This document shows positions 9,898-18,118 of a stretch of 64,000 nucleotides of DNA, piece after piece. The stretch comes from Lysobacter niastensis. Its GTDB lineage: Bacteria; Pseudomonadota; Gammaproteobacteria; Xanthomonadales; Xanthomonadaceae. Under the pieces are notes generated by a model. That model had not been told where the DNA came from, did no database searches, and saw nothing but the letters and a program-made list of their open reading frames with translations. Within the stretch, counting starts at the first letter, position 1. Each line of letters begins with the position of its first letter. The stretch covers positions 124,001-188,000 of the forward strand of contig NZ_JADLZT010000005.1 in the NCBI RefSeq assembly GCF_015453285.1, in the 5' to 3' direction. Both the position numbers and the translations under genes were made by a program.

Positions 9898-10623
9898 TCA
9901 GAAGGACGCCTGCACGGCCGCTTCGATGCGGTCGCCGGCGAAGTCGTCGCCAAAGATGTCTTCGGCGTTGGAATCGGTCGCGTGCGCGGTCAGGCGCAAC
10001 TCCAGTGGTGCCTTGACCGCCCACACCGCGCTCACCTGGCCGTGCAGATAGCTGTCGTCGTAGATCTCGTCGAGCCAGTAGTAGCCGACGGCGGCTTCGA
10101 TGCGGAACGCGTCGTTGATCGGAAACCTGGCACCGACCTGCGAGTAGATGCCGTCTTCATCGCTGCCCAGCGCCTCGGGCGAATAGCCCAGCGACAGCCA
10201 GTAGTTGTTCCGGTAGGTCAGCGTGCCGTTGAGTTCGGTCCAGTTGAGGTCGACCGTGGTCGAGGGGTACTGGTAGCGAAGCACGTTGACGTCGAGCGCG
10301 AAGTCGTCGCTGATGTTGCCGGCCCAGCCGATCGTGAAGTCGAGTTCGCTGCTGGCATGCGTGTCGGGAGCGAACTCGACGTTCGAGCCCCAGACAGAGC
10401 CGTAGAAGCCGGAATCGCCGGCCAGCTTGAAACCGGCCTGCACGGCCGGGTCGCCCTGGGTCTGCGTGGTGCCGCGCCAGACGTAATCGGAGGTCAGCGC
10501 GGCATTGCCTGACACGGTCGCGGCGCTGGCCGAACTGGCAGCCAGCATCAGGGCGGCGCCAGCGCAGGCGGAGAACACGAGGGGAACCGTCGCTTCGCGC
10601 GAACGGAAAAGTTGCAGGGTCAT
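9898..10623 (-). CDS. TorF-family putative porin
   Basis: A 241-residue predicted outer-membrane beta-barrel of the TorF/gcw_chp family. It has a signal peptide (about residues 1-34, cleavage near SSASA|ATVSG) and then the family opening VSGNAALTSDYVWRGTTQTQ. The rest alternates short amphipathic strands rich in aromatic residues, with an aromatic C-terminal residue (QASF) typical of barrel proteins. I start it at ATG 10623, which gives a proper signal peptide; the longer frame does not. Its stop codon overlaps the ribosome binding site of kdpF, so it is probably the first gene of the kdp operon and may carry K+ across the outer membrane. That role is inference. Confidence 0.85.
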   Translation of the reverse strand: MTLQLFRSREATVPLVFSACAGAALMLAASSASAATVSGNAALTSDYVWRGTTQTQGDPAVQAGFKLAGDSGFYGSVWGSNVEFAPDTHASSELDFTIGWAGNISDDFALDVNVLRYQYPSTTVDLNWTELNGTLTYRNNYWLSLGYSPEALGSDEDGIYSQVGARFPINDAFRIEAAVGYYWLDEIYDDSYLHGQVSAVWAVKAPLELRLTAHATDSNAEDIFGDDFAGDRIEAAVQASF

Positions 10624-10685
10624 TAACGGTCTTCCAGATGACATGAGAGGCCCGATCGGCCACGCCGTCATTCTTGGAAAAGCAC

Positions 10686-10735
10686 CCGTAAACCCTCTAT
10701 GCCGGGCGAGGGCAGCTCCGTAAATTCACCGTAAA
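10686..10735 (-). promoter_or_regulatory. Three phased CCGTAAA boxes, candidate KdpE operator
   Basis: Upstream of torF-kdpFABC three exact copies of CCGTAAA (TTTACGG on the coding strand) begin at 10686, 10718 and 10729. The spacings are 11 and 32 bp, about one and three helical turns, so all would lie on one DNA face. OmpR-family regulators such as KdpE bind direct repeats about one turn apart, and the E. coli KdpE site contains two TTTAyA-like half-sites. The assignment to KdpE is inference from these facts and gene context. Confidence 0.55.
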
Positions 10736-10745
10736 ACCTGCGCGG

Positions 10746-11588
10746 TCAGCCGAGCAGGCGATCGACCACCGCGCCGGGCTGCTTCATCCACGCGTAATGG
10801 TCTGCGCGCGCGCCGAGGCGCGATTCGTGGAAGACCTCCACGTGCCGCGGCGCATGGCGCATCTTCGAAAGCAGGAAGCGCAGCGAACTCTCCGGCCCCA
10901 GCCAGTCGCGGTCGAATGCGATGGCGCGCGTGTCGGCCACCAGTGCGCCCATCGCCGCTTCCAGGTCGATGTCGAGACCCTCGGCGGCATAGCGCCCGCT
11001 GAGGCCGCTGCGGGCCCAGTCCTGGATCAGGCCGCGCGCTTCGCGTCCGCCGAAGCCGATACGCCGGCCCGGGAGCGCGCCTTCCAGTCGGGCCAGCCAC
11101 GGCAGGAACCGGTACGCCAGCGGCAACCAGAACTTTGTCGGCGACGGAAACACGCGCCAGTACGGCGAGCCGCTGGCGACCAGCCAAAGCTGTTGCGCGG
11201 TGTTGGGTGACAGGGCGAGCCGGCAGCACGCCAGCTGCCCGCCGAGGCTGTGCCCGCCGATGATGCGCGGCGCGCCTGGGACCTGCTTCTCGATCAGTGT
11301 CTCGCTGGCCGGCAGGTCATGCGTCAGCAGTTCGCGGTAGCCCCAGGTGTGGCGGCGATCCGCCCGCAGGCTGCTGGAGCCGTGGCCGCGCCATTCGTGG
11401 ATGAACACCGCGACGCCACGCGCCGCCAGCGCTTCGGCGAAGGGCAGGTAGTGCCTGGCCGCGATGCCGAGCGCCGGCAGCCACAGCAGGCTGGCCCTGG
11501 CCGCTGGCGGAATGCGTGCCAGCACGTGCCAGTGGTGGCCGTCATCGGCGGCCACTTCCAGTTCGAGTGATTGCATCGCGTCAGGCAT
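10746..11588 (-). CDS. Alpha/beta hydrolase (S33/lysophospholipase-like)
   Basis: A cytoplasmic alpha/beta-hydrolase of 280 residues, resembling predicted hydrolases of the YheT/lysophospholipase type (COG4757-like). The nucleophile elbow is GGHSLGGQL, preceded by an oxyanion-type stretch (LPALGIAARHYLPF) and the HEWRGHG region. The C-terminal ARADHYAWMK probably supplies the catalytic His. The substrate is unknown. I use ATG 11588, which overlaps the thiD stop by eight bases; ATG 11576 (276 residues) is equally possible and neither has a strong ribosome binding site. The close spacing suggests co-transcription with thiD. Confidence 0.75.
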   Translation of the reverse strand: MPDAMQSLELEVAADDGHHWHVLARIPPAARASLLWLPALGIAARHYLPFAEALAARGVAVFIHEWRGHGSSSLRADRRHTWGYRELLTHDLPASETLIEKQVPGAPRIIGGHSLGGQLACCRLALSPNTAQQLWLVASGSPYWRVFPSPTKFWLPLAYRFLPWLARLEGALPGRRIGFGGREARGLIQDWARSGLSGRYAAEGLDIDLEAAMGALVADTRAIAFDRDWLGPESSLRFLLSKMRHAPRHVEVFHESRLGARADHYAWMKQPGAVVDRLLG

Positions 11589-12399
11589 GCGGAGCCGCAC
11601 CGAAATGATCGAGCACGACGATGTCGCTGCGCCCGGGGCGATAACCGCCTCGTAACGCGGCATGCACATAGTCGGTGGCCGCCACGCAGCTGCTCTCAAG
11701 GGAACGGCCGAGGCACAGGTTGGCGGCCACGGCCGACGCCAGCGTGCAGCCGGTGCCGTGGGCTTCCAGTTGCAGGCGCGGATGCGCGATGGCCTTGATC
11801 CGCTCGTCGTCGGCGAACAGGTCGACGACGTCACCCGACCCGGGCAGGTGCCCTCCCTTCAGCAGCACCGCGCGCGCGCCCAGGCGTTGCAGCGCTGCAA
11901 CGGCGCCGTGCATCGATGCGGCGTCGGGTATCTGTTGCTGCAGCAGCAGCTCCGCCTCCGGCAGGTTCGGCGTGACCAGCGTCGCCAGCGGGATCAGGCG
12001 CGTGCGCATGGCGTCCAGCGCGGCCGGTTCCAGCAACCGTGCGCCGGACGTCGCCACCATCACCGGGTCGAGCACGACGTGCACCGGCTGGTACCGCTCC
12101 AGTGCGTCGGCGACCGTGGCGATGACCTCGGCGTTGGCGAGCATGCCGAGCTTGACCGCGCCGATGTCGAAGTCGTCGAAGCAGGCATCGATCTGTGCAC
12201 GCAGGAAGCCGACATCGGGCACGTCGACGGCGGTGACTCCACGCGTGTGCTGGGCGGTCAGCGCGGCGATCGCGCTCAGCCCGTGCACGCGATGCGCGGC
12301 GAACGTCTTGAGGTCGGCCTGGATGCCCGCGCCGCCGCCGGAATCGGAGCCGGCAATGGTGAGGGCGGAGATGGGGGCGAGCGTGGCGCGTTCGTTCAT
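11581..12399 (-). CDS. thiD: Hydroxymethylpyrimidine/phosphomethylpyrimidine kinase ThiD
   Basis: A 272-residue ribokinase-fold enzyme that phosphorylates 4-amino-5-hydroxymethyl-2-methylpyrimidine twice in thiamine synthesis. The N-terminal substrate motif [18 protein letters not shown] and the C-terminal anion-hole motif [16 protein letters not shown] are both intact, and the length is normal. Its ATG overlaps the stop of the YoaK-type gene by four bases (ATGA), so translation is likely coupled. No TPP riboswitch is visible near this gene. Confidence 0.95.
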   Translation of the reverse strand: MNERATLAPISALTIAGSDSGGGAGIQADLKTFAAHRVHGLSAIAALTAQHTRGVTAVDVPDVGFLRAQIDACFDDFDIGAVKLGMLANAEVIATVADALERYQPVHVVLDPVMVATSGARLLEPAALDAMRTRLIPLATLVTPNLPEAELLLQQQIPDAASMHGAVAALQRLGARAVLLKGGHLPGSGDVVDLFADDERIKAIAHPRLQLEAHGTGCTLASAVAANLCLGRSLESSCVAATDYVHAALRGGYRPGRSDIVVLDHFGAAPHA

Positions 12400-13076
12400 G
12401 GCGACAGTGTGCCCGCCGGACCCCGCCACAGGCGATAGCCGAAATAGGCGACGCCGGTGGTGCCTGTCAGCACCGCGGGCACGTAGAGCGTGCGATAGGA
12501 GAGATGAGGAAACAGCCAGGCGCCGATCACACCACCAAGCAGGAAGCCGGAGATGATCAGCAGGCACAGCGACAGCCGGCGCCGGTCCACGGCCATGCCG
12601 CGCAAGGCATGACCGAGGAACACACCGAGGTCGGTGAACATGCCGGTGAGATGCGACGTGCGCACCAGCGCGCCGCTGTAGGTCGCGGTCATGGCGTTCT
12701 GCAGGCCGCATGCCATCGCGGCCAGCGCCGCGCCGGCGATCTGCTGGTGCTCGAACAACGGCACGGCGCTGGCGAGCAGCACGGCTTCGATTGTCAGTGC
12801 GACTCCGTAACGGCGGCCAAGCCGGAGTGTGCTGTCCTGGATGATCACGCCGCTCAGGGCGGCGCCGCCAACGAACGCGGCGATCAGCAGCAGCAGGTGC
12901 AGCGCCGGGCGCATCTGGCCCTGCGCGATGCTCGCGCCGAGCAGGCTGGTGGTGCCGGTGAGGTGGGTGACCGCCTGGTGCTCGAAGCCGAGGAAGCCGA
13001 CGACGTTGACCATGCCCGCCACCACCGCCAGGCTGGCGGCGCCAATCCAGACCCAGGACGGCAATCGCGAGATCAC
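12396..13076 (-). CDS. YoaK/DUF1275 family membrane protein
   Basis: A 226-residue integral membrane protein with about six hydrophobic segments, matching the DUF1275/YoaK family. Conserved-looking stretches are [12 protein letters not shown] and [12 protein letters not shown] near the N-terminus and [18 protein letters not shown] in the second half, the usual repeated TGN/TGT pattern. I start it at GTG 13076 because GGGGGAA lies just upstream; a TTG four codons earlier is also open. The function of the family is not established. It is upstream of and coupled to thiD, but nothing in the sequence links it to thiamine. Confidence 0.8.
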   Translation of the reverse strand: MISRLPSWVWIGAASLAVVAGMVNVVGFLGFEHQAVTHLTGTTSLLGASIAQGQMRPALHLLLLIAAFVGGAALSGVIIQDSTLRLGRRYGVALTIEAVLLASAVPLFEHQQIAGAALAAMACGLQNAMTATYSGALVRTSHLTGMFTDLGVFLGHALRGMAVDRRRLSLCLLIISGFLLGGVIGAWLFPHLSYRTLYVPAVLTGTTGVAYFGYRLWRGPAGTLSP

Positions 13077-13139
13077 GGTTTCCCCCAATGCTGAAACGGC
13101 CGCGGTCGCGGCCGTCGTGAATGCATTGTCGCGCAGCCA

Positions 13140-13163
13140 CCGCCCGGAGCGAAGTCCGGGCGG
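13140..13163. terminator. GC-rich stem-loop between PhoH-type gene and YoaK-type gene
   Basis: The arms CCGCCCGGA and TCCGGGCGG flank a six-base loop just beyond the PhoH-type stop codon. There is no U-tract, so this may be a weak or Rho-assisted terminator, or merely an mRNA 3' end stabiliser. Confidence 0.35.
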
Positions 13164-13180
13164 GGCGTGTGCGCGGGGAG

Positions 13181-14578
13181 TTACAGCACTTCCGACGCCT
13201 GATCGGCGAGGCGCGAGCGTTCGCCGCGACGCAGCGTGATGTGGGCGCTGTGTTCCCAGCCCTTGAATCGATCGACGGCGTAGGTTAGGCCCGAGGTCGT
13301 TTCGGTCAGGTAGGGCGTATCGATCTGCTCGACGTTGCCCAGGCAGACGATCTTCGTGCCCGGGCCGGCGCGCGTGATCAGCGTCTTCATCTGCTTGGGC
13401 GTGAGGTTCTGCGCCTCGTCGAGGATCAGCCAGCGGCTCAGGAACGTGCGGCCGCGCATGAAGTTGAGCGAGCGGATCTTGATGCGGCTGGCGAGCAGGT
13501 CATTGGTCGCTGCGCGGCCCCAGCTGCCGCCGTCCGGGTTGTGCGTCAGCACCTCCAGGTTGTCGGTCAGCGCGCCCATCCAAGGAGTCATCTTTTCTTC
13601 CTCGGTGCCCGGCAGGAAGCCGATGTCCTCACCGACGCTGACCGTGGCGCGGGTCATGATGATCTCGCGATAGCGCTGCTGGTCCATCGTCTGCGCGAGA
13701 CCCGCGGCGAGCGCGAGCAGCGTTTTGCCGCTGCCGGCGGTGCCGAGTAGGGTGACGAAGTCGATCTCCGGGTCCATCAGCGCGTTGAGCGCGAAGTTCT
13801 GCTCGCGGTTGCGCGCGGTGATGCCCCACACCGCGTGCTGGTTGTGGCGGTAGTCGTCGACGATCTGCAGCGTGGCGCGGCTGTCGGTGAGACGGGTGAC
13901 CTTCAGTTCCGATTCGTCGTCGCCGGGCAGGTAGAGGAACTGGTTGGGATACCAGTCGTCGTCTTCGTGGCGCGCGATCTCGTAGAAGGTGCGGCCCTTC
14001 TCGGTCCACGACTTCAGGTCCTTGCCGTGGCGCTGCCAGAAGTCCTCCGGCAGCGCGGTGGCGCCGGTGTAGAGCAGGCTGAAGTCGTCGAGGGCGCGGT
14101 CGTTCTCGTAGTCCTCGGACACGATCCCGGCGATCGACGCCTTGATGCGCAGGTTGATGTCCTTGGAGATGAACACCACCGGCACGCCCGGCTCGGTTTC
14201 CTTCAGCGACAGGATCGAGCCGAGGATGTGGTTGTCCGGGATCACGGCGCCGAAGCGCTTGCCGGAATCGAAGTCGCGTGTCTGGAAGCGCAGCTTGCCG
14301 ATGCTCTGCGCGCCGCGCAGCTGCAGGCCCTGCGGGCGACTGAGCGTGATGCCCTCGTGGATCGTGGCGGTGCCATCGGCCTCGATCAGTTCGTTGAGGA
14401 AGCGGCTGACCTGGCGGGCGTTGCGACTGGCTTCGGAGTTGCCTTTCTTGGCGTTGTCGAGTTCCTCGATCACCTGCATGGGCAGGTAGACATCGTGCTC
14501 CTCGAATTTGAACAGTGCGGTCGGGTCGTGCATCAGGACGTTGGTATCCAGCACGTAGATCCGCTTGCTTCTTGTCAT
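13181..14578 (-). CDS. PIN-PhoH fusion ATPase/RNase
   Basis: A 465-residue protein of the PhoH2 type. An N-terminal PIN domain (about residues 1-140) opens with YVLDTNVLMHDP and carries further acidic residues. A C-terminal PhoH P-loop ATPase (about 230-460) has Walker A LLGTAGSGKTLLALA and Walker B RWLILDEAQNLTP. Homologous PIN-PhoH proteins unwind and cut RNA, so a role in RNA processing or stress response is likely. It starts at ATG 14578, preceded by CGGAG; the longer open frame upstream is not protein-like. The gene stands alone, with bcp about 100 bases upstream on the same strand. Confidence 0.9.
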   Translation of the reverse strand: MTRSKRIYVLDTNVLMHDPTALFKFEEHDVYLPMQVIEELDNAKKGNSEASRNARQVSRFLNELIEADGTATIHEGITLSRPQGLQLRGAQSIGKLRFQTRDFDSGKRFGAVIPDNHILGSILSLKETEPGVPVVFISKDINLRIKASIAGIVSEDYENDRALDDFSLLYTGATALPEDFWQRHGKDLKSWTEKGRTFYEIARHEDDDWYPNQFLYLPGDDESELKVTRLTDSRATLQIVDDYRHNQHAVWGITARNREQNFALNALMDPEIDFVTLLGTAGSGKTLLALAAGLAQTMDQQRYREIIMTRATVSVGEDIGFLPGTEEEKMTPWMGALTDNLEVLTHNPDGGSWGRAATNDLLASRIKIRSLNFMRGRTFLSRWLILDEAQNLTPKQMKTLITRAGPGTKIVCLGNVEQIDTPYLTETTSGLTYAVDRFKGWEHSAHITLRRGERSRLADQASEVL

Positions 14579-14675
14579 CGAACGCTCCGATGCGGGTTGA
14601 ACGGGTGGGTCGGGCAGGGCAGCGCCGCCGTGGCCCGCGGGGCGGGACGGCGAAGCGGGTTGAAAGCGGGGGTCG

Positions 14676-15158
14676 TCACTGGGCTGTGGCAGCCTTGAGA
14701 GCGTCGAGAACGGCTTGGGCATGGCCGGTCACTTTCACCGGCCGCCATGACTGGGCGATGACGCCCTCGGGGTTGATCAGGAACGTGCTGCGCTCGATGC
14801 CCAGCACCTTGCGCCCGTACATGTTCTTTTCCTTGATCACGCCGAACGCCTGGCACAGGGCTTCGTCGGCATCGCTGACCAGGTCGAACGTGAAACCCTG
14901 CTTGGCGCAGAAGTTCTGGTGGGACTTGATGGAGTCGCGGGATACGCCCAGCACGGTCGCGCCGAGTTTCTTGAACTTCGGCAGCAGCGCGTTGAAATCC
15001 AGGCCTTCGGTGGTGCAGCCCGGAGTGCTGTCCTTGGGGTAGAAGTACAGGATCAGCCACTGTCCGGCGTGATCCTTCAGTTGCGCGGTTTCGCCGCTGG
15101 ACAGCGCCAGGGGCAGGCTGGAGACGTTCTTGGGAATTCGGTCGCCGGTGTCGAGCAT
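14676..15158 (-). CDS. bcp: Thioredoxin-dependent thiol peroxidase (Bcp/PrxQ)
   Basis: A 160-residue cytoplasmic peroxiredoxin of the Bcp/PrxQ group that reduces H2O2 and organic peroxides. The peroxidatic Cys lies in YPKDSTPGCTTEGLDF, with the catalytic Thr and the later Arg of the family in place. Instead of the usual Cys five residues on, the motif reads CTTEGL, so it would be a 1-Cys-type member unless Cys in NFCAKQG serves as resolving residue. The start at ATG 15158 gives the family length. It lies 83 bases after the gcvR-like gene on the same strand, a pairing common in gammaproteobacteria. Confidence 0.93.
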   Translation of the reverse strand: MLDTGDRIPKNVSSLPLALSSGETAQLKDHAGQWLILYFYPKDSTPGCTTEGLDFNALLPKFKKLGATVLGVSRDSIKSHQNFCAKQGFTFDLVSDADEALCQAFGVIKEKNMYGRKVLGIERSTFLINPEGVIAQSWRPVKVTGHAQAVLDALKAATAQ

Positions 15159-15241
15159 GGTCTGCTTCGCGCTACTTGGCTCCGAGTGTGACTGGAATCC
15201 GCGATTCGTCAAGAGACCCGTCAAGTGATCCGTCGAGCGGA

Positions 15242-15802
15242 TCAGAACTTCATCGGATCCATGATCGCGTCGAGGTTGAGGTGGTCGCAGAACTCGAGGA
15301 AGTCGTCGCGCAGCGCCGCGATGTGCATGCTCGACGGCACGCCGATGGTGACCTGCGCCGAGAACATGTCGGCGCCGGTCTGCATGGCGCGGTAGCGCGA
15401 GCAGTGCAGGCTCTCGATGGTGATCCCCTGGCGGTCGAAGAAGTCGGCCAGCTGGAACAGGATCCCAGGCTTGTCGGCGGCGACGACCTCGACCACGTAG
15501 GGCAGCAGGTTCGACTGAACCTGCTTGGCGCCGGTGCGGTACCACACCAGTTTCAGGCCTTCCTCGCGCTCCAGGCGCGTCAACATGGCTTCGAGCTTGG
15601 CGACCGAGTCCCACGAGCCGACCGCCAGCGCGGTGACCGAGACGTCGCGGCCGACCGTGCTCAGCCGGGCATCGACGAGATTGCAGCCCGAATCGGCGAT
15701 CCGGCGCGTCACCGACAATAGCGGCGACTCCGGATGCGTCGTGTAGGCGTTGATCAGGAGGTGGTTTTCGTTCGGCGACGGCCGGGCGGCGGAATCGGTC
15801 AA
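15242..15802 (-). CDS. gcvR: Glycine cleavage system regulator GcvR-like, ACT-domain protein
   Basis: A protein of about 186 residues with two ACT domains (roughly 20-95 and 105-180), the architecture of GcvR, which binds glycine and restrains GcvA in E. coli. The family opening [10 protein letters not shown] is visible, as are [19 protein letters not shown] in the second ACT domain and the ending [10 protein letters not shown] start it at TTG 15802, just before [12 protein letters not shown]. No ATG occurs close by in frame, so the exact start is uncertain. It is divergent from dapA and precedes bcp, as in many gammaproteobacteria. Confidence 0.8.
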   Translation of the reverse strand: MTDSAARPSPNENHLLINAYTTHPESPLLSVTRRIADSGCNLVDARLSTVGRDVSVTALAVGSWDSVAKLEAMLTRLEREEGLKLVWYRTGAKQVQSNLLPYVVEVVAADKPGILFQLADFFDRQGITIESLHCSRYRAMQTGADMFSAQVTIGVPSSMHIAALRDDFLEFCDHLNLDAIMDPMKF

Positions 15803-16002
15803 GGCGGCGCCTGCTTGGGGAGCGTCTTGCTCACATACTGAATGGCGGCCCGTTAAGGGCTGCAGTTGTCCGGCAGCATACTTGCCCGCGCTTTCGGGCC
15901 GCAAGTAACATCCCCGGCGTCGTCCCGATGCACGAGCGGATGCCAGGCGCGCGCCGCTGTGGCCCCCGCGACATCGAGCGGGACTCCACGGAAACCCACA
16001 CC

Positions 16003-16908
16003 TTGCAACTCTTCGGCAGCATCACCGCGCTGGCGACGCCGTTCAACGCGGCCGGCGACATCGATTTCGACGCCTGGAACTCGCTGCTCGCGCAGCAGTT
16101 CGAAGGTGGCACCCAGGCGATCGTCGTGGCCGGTTCCACCGGCGAGGCGGCCGCACTTTCCGATGCCGAATACGATGCACTGCTGCGCAGCGCGGTCGAG
16201 TTCGTCGCCGGACGCATTCCGGTCATCGCCGGTACCGGCCTGTCCAATACCGCCAAGACCATCGAGCTGACCCGCCGCGCCGCGGCGCTCGGTGCCAATG
16301 CCGCGCTGGTGGTGACGCCGCCTTACGTTCGGCCGACCCAGCCCGGGCTGGTCGCGCACTACCGCGCCGTTGCCGTCGATGGCGCGCTGCCGGTCGTGCT
16401 CTACAACGTGCCCGGCCGCACCGGTTGCGACCTGCTGCCGGAAACGGTTGCCGAACTGGCTCCGCATCCCCGCATCGTCGCCATCAAGGAGGCGCGCAGC
16501 GAGCCCGAGCGCATGCAGGCCCTGCTGGCGCTCAAGGGCGAAGGCTTCGCGATCCTCAGTGGCGACGACCCGACCGCCTGCCGCGCGATGCTCGCCGGTG
16601 CCGACGGCGTGATCTCCGTGGCCTCCAACGTGCTGCCGCGTTCGTTCCGCCGCCTGGCCGACCTGGCCCGCTCGGGGCGGCAGGCCGAAGCCGACGCCTG
16701 GGATGCCCGCATGCGCGCGTCCTACGACTTCCTCGGTGTCGAGCCCAATCCCATTCCCGTCAAGGCGCTGCTCGCCCGCCAGGGCATCGGCCATGGTCTG
16801 CGCCTGCCGCTGCTGTCGCTGTCGGACGCCCATGCCGAAACCGCGGCGGCGATCGATGCCGACGTCCGCGCCCTCGAAATCGTCTGCCGCGATACGCTCG
16901 CGGCCTGA
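16003..16908 (+). CDS. dapA: 4-hydroxy-tetrahydrodipicolinate synthase DapA
   Basis: Condenses pyruvate with aspartate semialdehyde in the first committed step of lysine and diaminopimelate synthesis. The TIM-barrel enzyme shows [11 protein letters not shown], the catalytic Tyr in [12 protein letters not shown] and the Schiff-base Lys in [10 protein letters not shown] start it at TTG 16003 (301 residues, near normal), about ten bases after GGAA, because similarity begins at [17 protein letters not shown] codons at 15928 and 15940 would add a non-conserved extension. It is followed 14 bases later by a BamC-like lipoprotein gene, the same order as dapA-bamC in E. coli. Confidence 0.93.
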   Translation: MQLFGSITALATPFNAAGDIDFDAWNSLLAQQFEGGTQAIVVAGSTGEAAALSDAEYDALLRSAVEFVAGRIPVIAGTGLSNTAKTIELTRRAAALGANAALVVTPPYVRPTQPGLVAHYRAVAVDGALPVVLYNVPGRTGCDLLPETVAELAPHPRIVAIKEARSEPERMQALLALKGEGFAILSGDDPTACRAMLAGADGVISVASNVLPRSFRRLADLARSGRQAEADAWDARMRASYDFLGVEPNPIPVKALLARQGIGHGLRLPLLSLSDAHAETAAAIDADVRALEIVCRDTLAA

Positions 16909-16922
16909 ACCTGGAGAACACA

Positions 16923-17408
16923 ATGCGTTTCAACGCCACCCTGTCCCGTGCCGGTACCGTCCTGCTGATCGCAGGCATGGCCTCCGGTTGCAGCTGGTTC
17001 CACAAGACGAACGACCTGTACGCGCAGGCGCCGGAAATGCGCCCGCTGGAAGTGCCGCCGGACCTGGACCAGCCGAGCCTGGCCAGTGCCGTCAACATCC
17101 CGCAGTCCGCCGCGTCCCCGGGCGCGCAGGCCGGCGCCGTGGGCTTCACCACCACCGGCACGCGCGACGAGGTCTTCGCCAGGGTGGGCGAGGCGCTGGC
17201 CGCCGTCGACGGCCTCACCATCGCCAGCAGCGCCGAGGCGATGGGCGTTTACGACGTCAACTACGAGGGCAGCAACTTCCTCGTGCGCGTGGTCGGCGGT
17301 GCCGAAGGCGCCTACGTGTCGGCGGTCGACCCGCGCGGCACCCCCGCCAGCGGCGACGCGCCGCGCAAGCTCATCGATTCGCTGCGCACTTCGTTCACCG
17401 GCCAGTAA
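16923..17408 (+). CDS. BamC-like outer-membrane lipoprotein
   Basis: A 161-residue lipoprotein: signal peptide followed by lipobox MASG-C at about residue 23, then SWFHKTNDLYAQA. The part after the lipobox includes the BamC-like stretch MRPLEVPPDLDQP and one compact domain ending in LIDSLRTSFTGQ. It is much shorter than E. coli BamC (344 residues) and seems to keep only the N-terminal tail and one helix-grip domain. Position directly after dapA supports the BamC assignment. BamC is an accessory part of the outer-membrane protein assembly complex. GGAGAA lies seven bases before the ATG, and a strong terminator follows. Confidence 0.75.
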   Translation: MRFNATLSRAGTVLLIAGMASGCSWFHKTNDLYAQAPEMRPLEVPPDLDQPSLASAVNIPQSAASPGAQAGAVGFTTTGTRDEVFARVGEALAAVDGLTIASSAEAMGVYDVNYEGSNFLVRVVGGAEGAYVSAVDPRGTPASGDAPRKLIDSLRTSFTGQ

Positions 17409-17429
17409 AGGCCGCGCCAGCGCAGAACG

Positions 17430-17459
17430 AAAAACGGGCGCCGCTGGCGCCCGTTTTTT
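17430..17459. terminator. Bidirectional intrinsic terminator
   Basis: The stem ACGGGCGCC/GGCGCCCGT with a 3-base loop is flanked by AAAA on the left and TTTTTT on the right. It can end transcription of dapA and the BamC-like gene (plus) and of fdxA (minus). Confidence 0.9.
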
Positions 17460-17475
17460 CGTGCGTGCCGATTGC

Positions 17476-17799
17476 TCAGCGCTGCAATTGATCGAGCTTG
17501 CCGGGCTTGCCTTCCCAGTCCTTGGCGTCCGCCAGGGGCTCCTTGCGGGCGGTGATCACCGGCCAGGCCTTGGACAGCTCGGCGTTCAGGGCGACGAACG
17601 CCTCCTGGCCGGCCGGCACGTCGTCTTCGGGGTAGATGGCATTGATCGGGCACTCCGGCTCGCAGAGCGTGCAGTCGATGCATTCGTCCGGATCGATCAC
17701 CAGGAAGTTCGGGCCCTCGTGGAAGCAGTCGACCGGGCACACCTCCACGCAGTCGGTGTACTTGCACTTGATGCAGTTCTCGGTGACGACGAAGGGCAT
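17476..17799 (-). CDS. fdxA: Ferredoxin FdxA (3Fe-4S/4Fe-4S type)
   Basis: A 107-residue seven-iron ferredoxin, the normal length of the FdxA family. The N-terminal clusters are encoded by [20 protein letters not shown] and [14 protein letters not shown]. The spacing C-x7-C-x3-CP in the first motif is typical of the [3Fe-4S] plus [4Fe-4S] arrangement. A helical C-terminal extension ([17 protein letters not shown]) completes the family pattern. It is a soluble cytoplasmic electron carrier whose partner is not evident here. It starts at ATG 17799 and is a single-gene unit ended by the terminator at 17430-17459. Confidence 0.95.
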   Translation of the reverse strand: MPFVVTENCIKCKYTDCVEVCPVDCFHEGPNFLVIDPDECIDCTLCEPECPINAIYPEDDVPAGQEAFVALNAELSKAWPVITARKEPLADAKDWEGKPGKLDQLQR

Positions 17800-17919
17800 G
17801 GCGTTGATTCCGTGGAGGGTCCCCGGCACGGGGATCGACTAAGTGTAGCGATTCGAGGCGGCGGCCCCCAAGTCGCCACCGGGCGGCAGGCAGGCACGCG
17901 GGCCAGAAAAGCATGGCCG

Positions 17920-17956
17920 GAAAAGCAGAAGGCCCGCACATTGCTGCGCGGGCCTC
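17920..17956 (-). terminator. Terminator downstream of tRNA-Glu
   Basis: On the minus strand the stem AGGCCCGC/GCGGGCCTT with a loop of about ten bases is followed by TTCTGCTTTT. It starts about seven bases after the tRNA 3' end, as expected for a single tRNA transcription unit. Confidence 0.65.
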
Positions 17957-17962
17957 CGGAAT

Positions 17963-18038
17963 TGGTACTCCCAACGGGATTCGAACCCGTGTATCCACCT
18001 TGAGAGGGTGGTGTCCTAGGCCTCTAGACGATGGGAGC
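17963..18038 (-). tRNA. tRNA-Glu (anticodon CUC)
   Basis: Read on the minus strand this 76-nt gene folds into a full cloverleaf with encoded 3' CCA. The anticodon stem CCACC/GGTGG encloses the loop CTCTCAA, giving anticodon CUC, which reads GAG. The T arm is ACGGG-TTCGAAT-CCCGT, and the D arm region (TCGTCTAGAGGCCTAGGACA) is of the glutamate type. The acceptor stem GCTCCCA/TGGGAGT begins with a G1-U72 wobble, and A is the discriminator base. The promoter at 18090-18118 and the terminator at 17920-17956 fit a solitary tRNA gene. Confidence 0.95.
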
Positions 18039-18089
18039 AGGGTGAAGCGGTGAACCCCGCGCTGGACTCTCAATGCAACGCGGCTTGCT

Positions 18090-18118
18090 AGTATATGTGC
18101 CGCCGTTGCCTCGGGCAA
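18090..18118 (-). promoter_or_regulatory. Sigma-70 promoter for tRNA-Glu
   Basis: On the minus strand TTGCCC (18118-18113) and TATACT (18095-18090) are separated by exactly 17 bp. The predicted start near 18083 leaves a leader of about 45 nt before the mature tRNA. It overlaps the 5' end of pcnB on the other strand. Confidence 0.6.
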
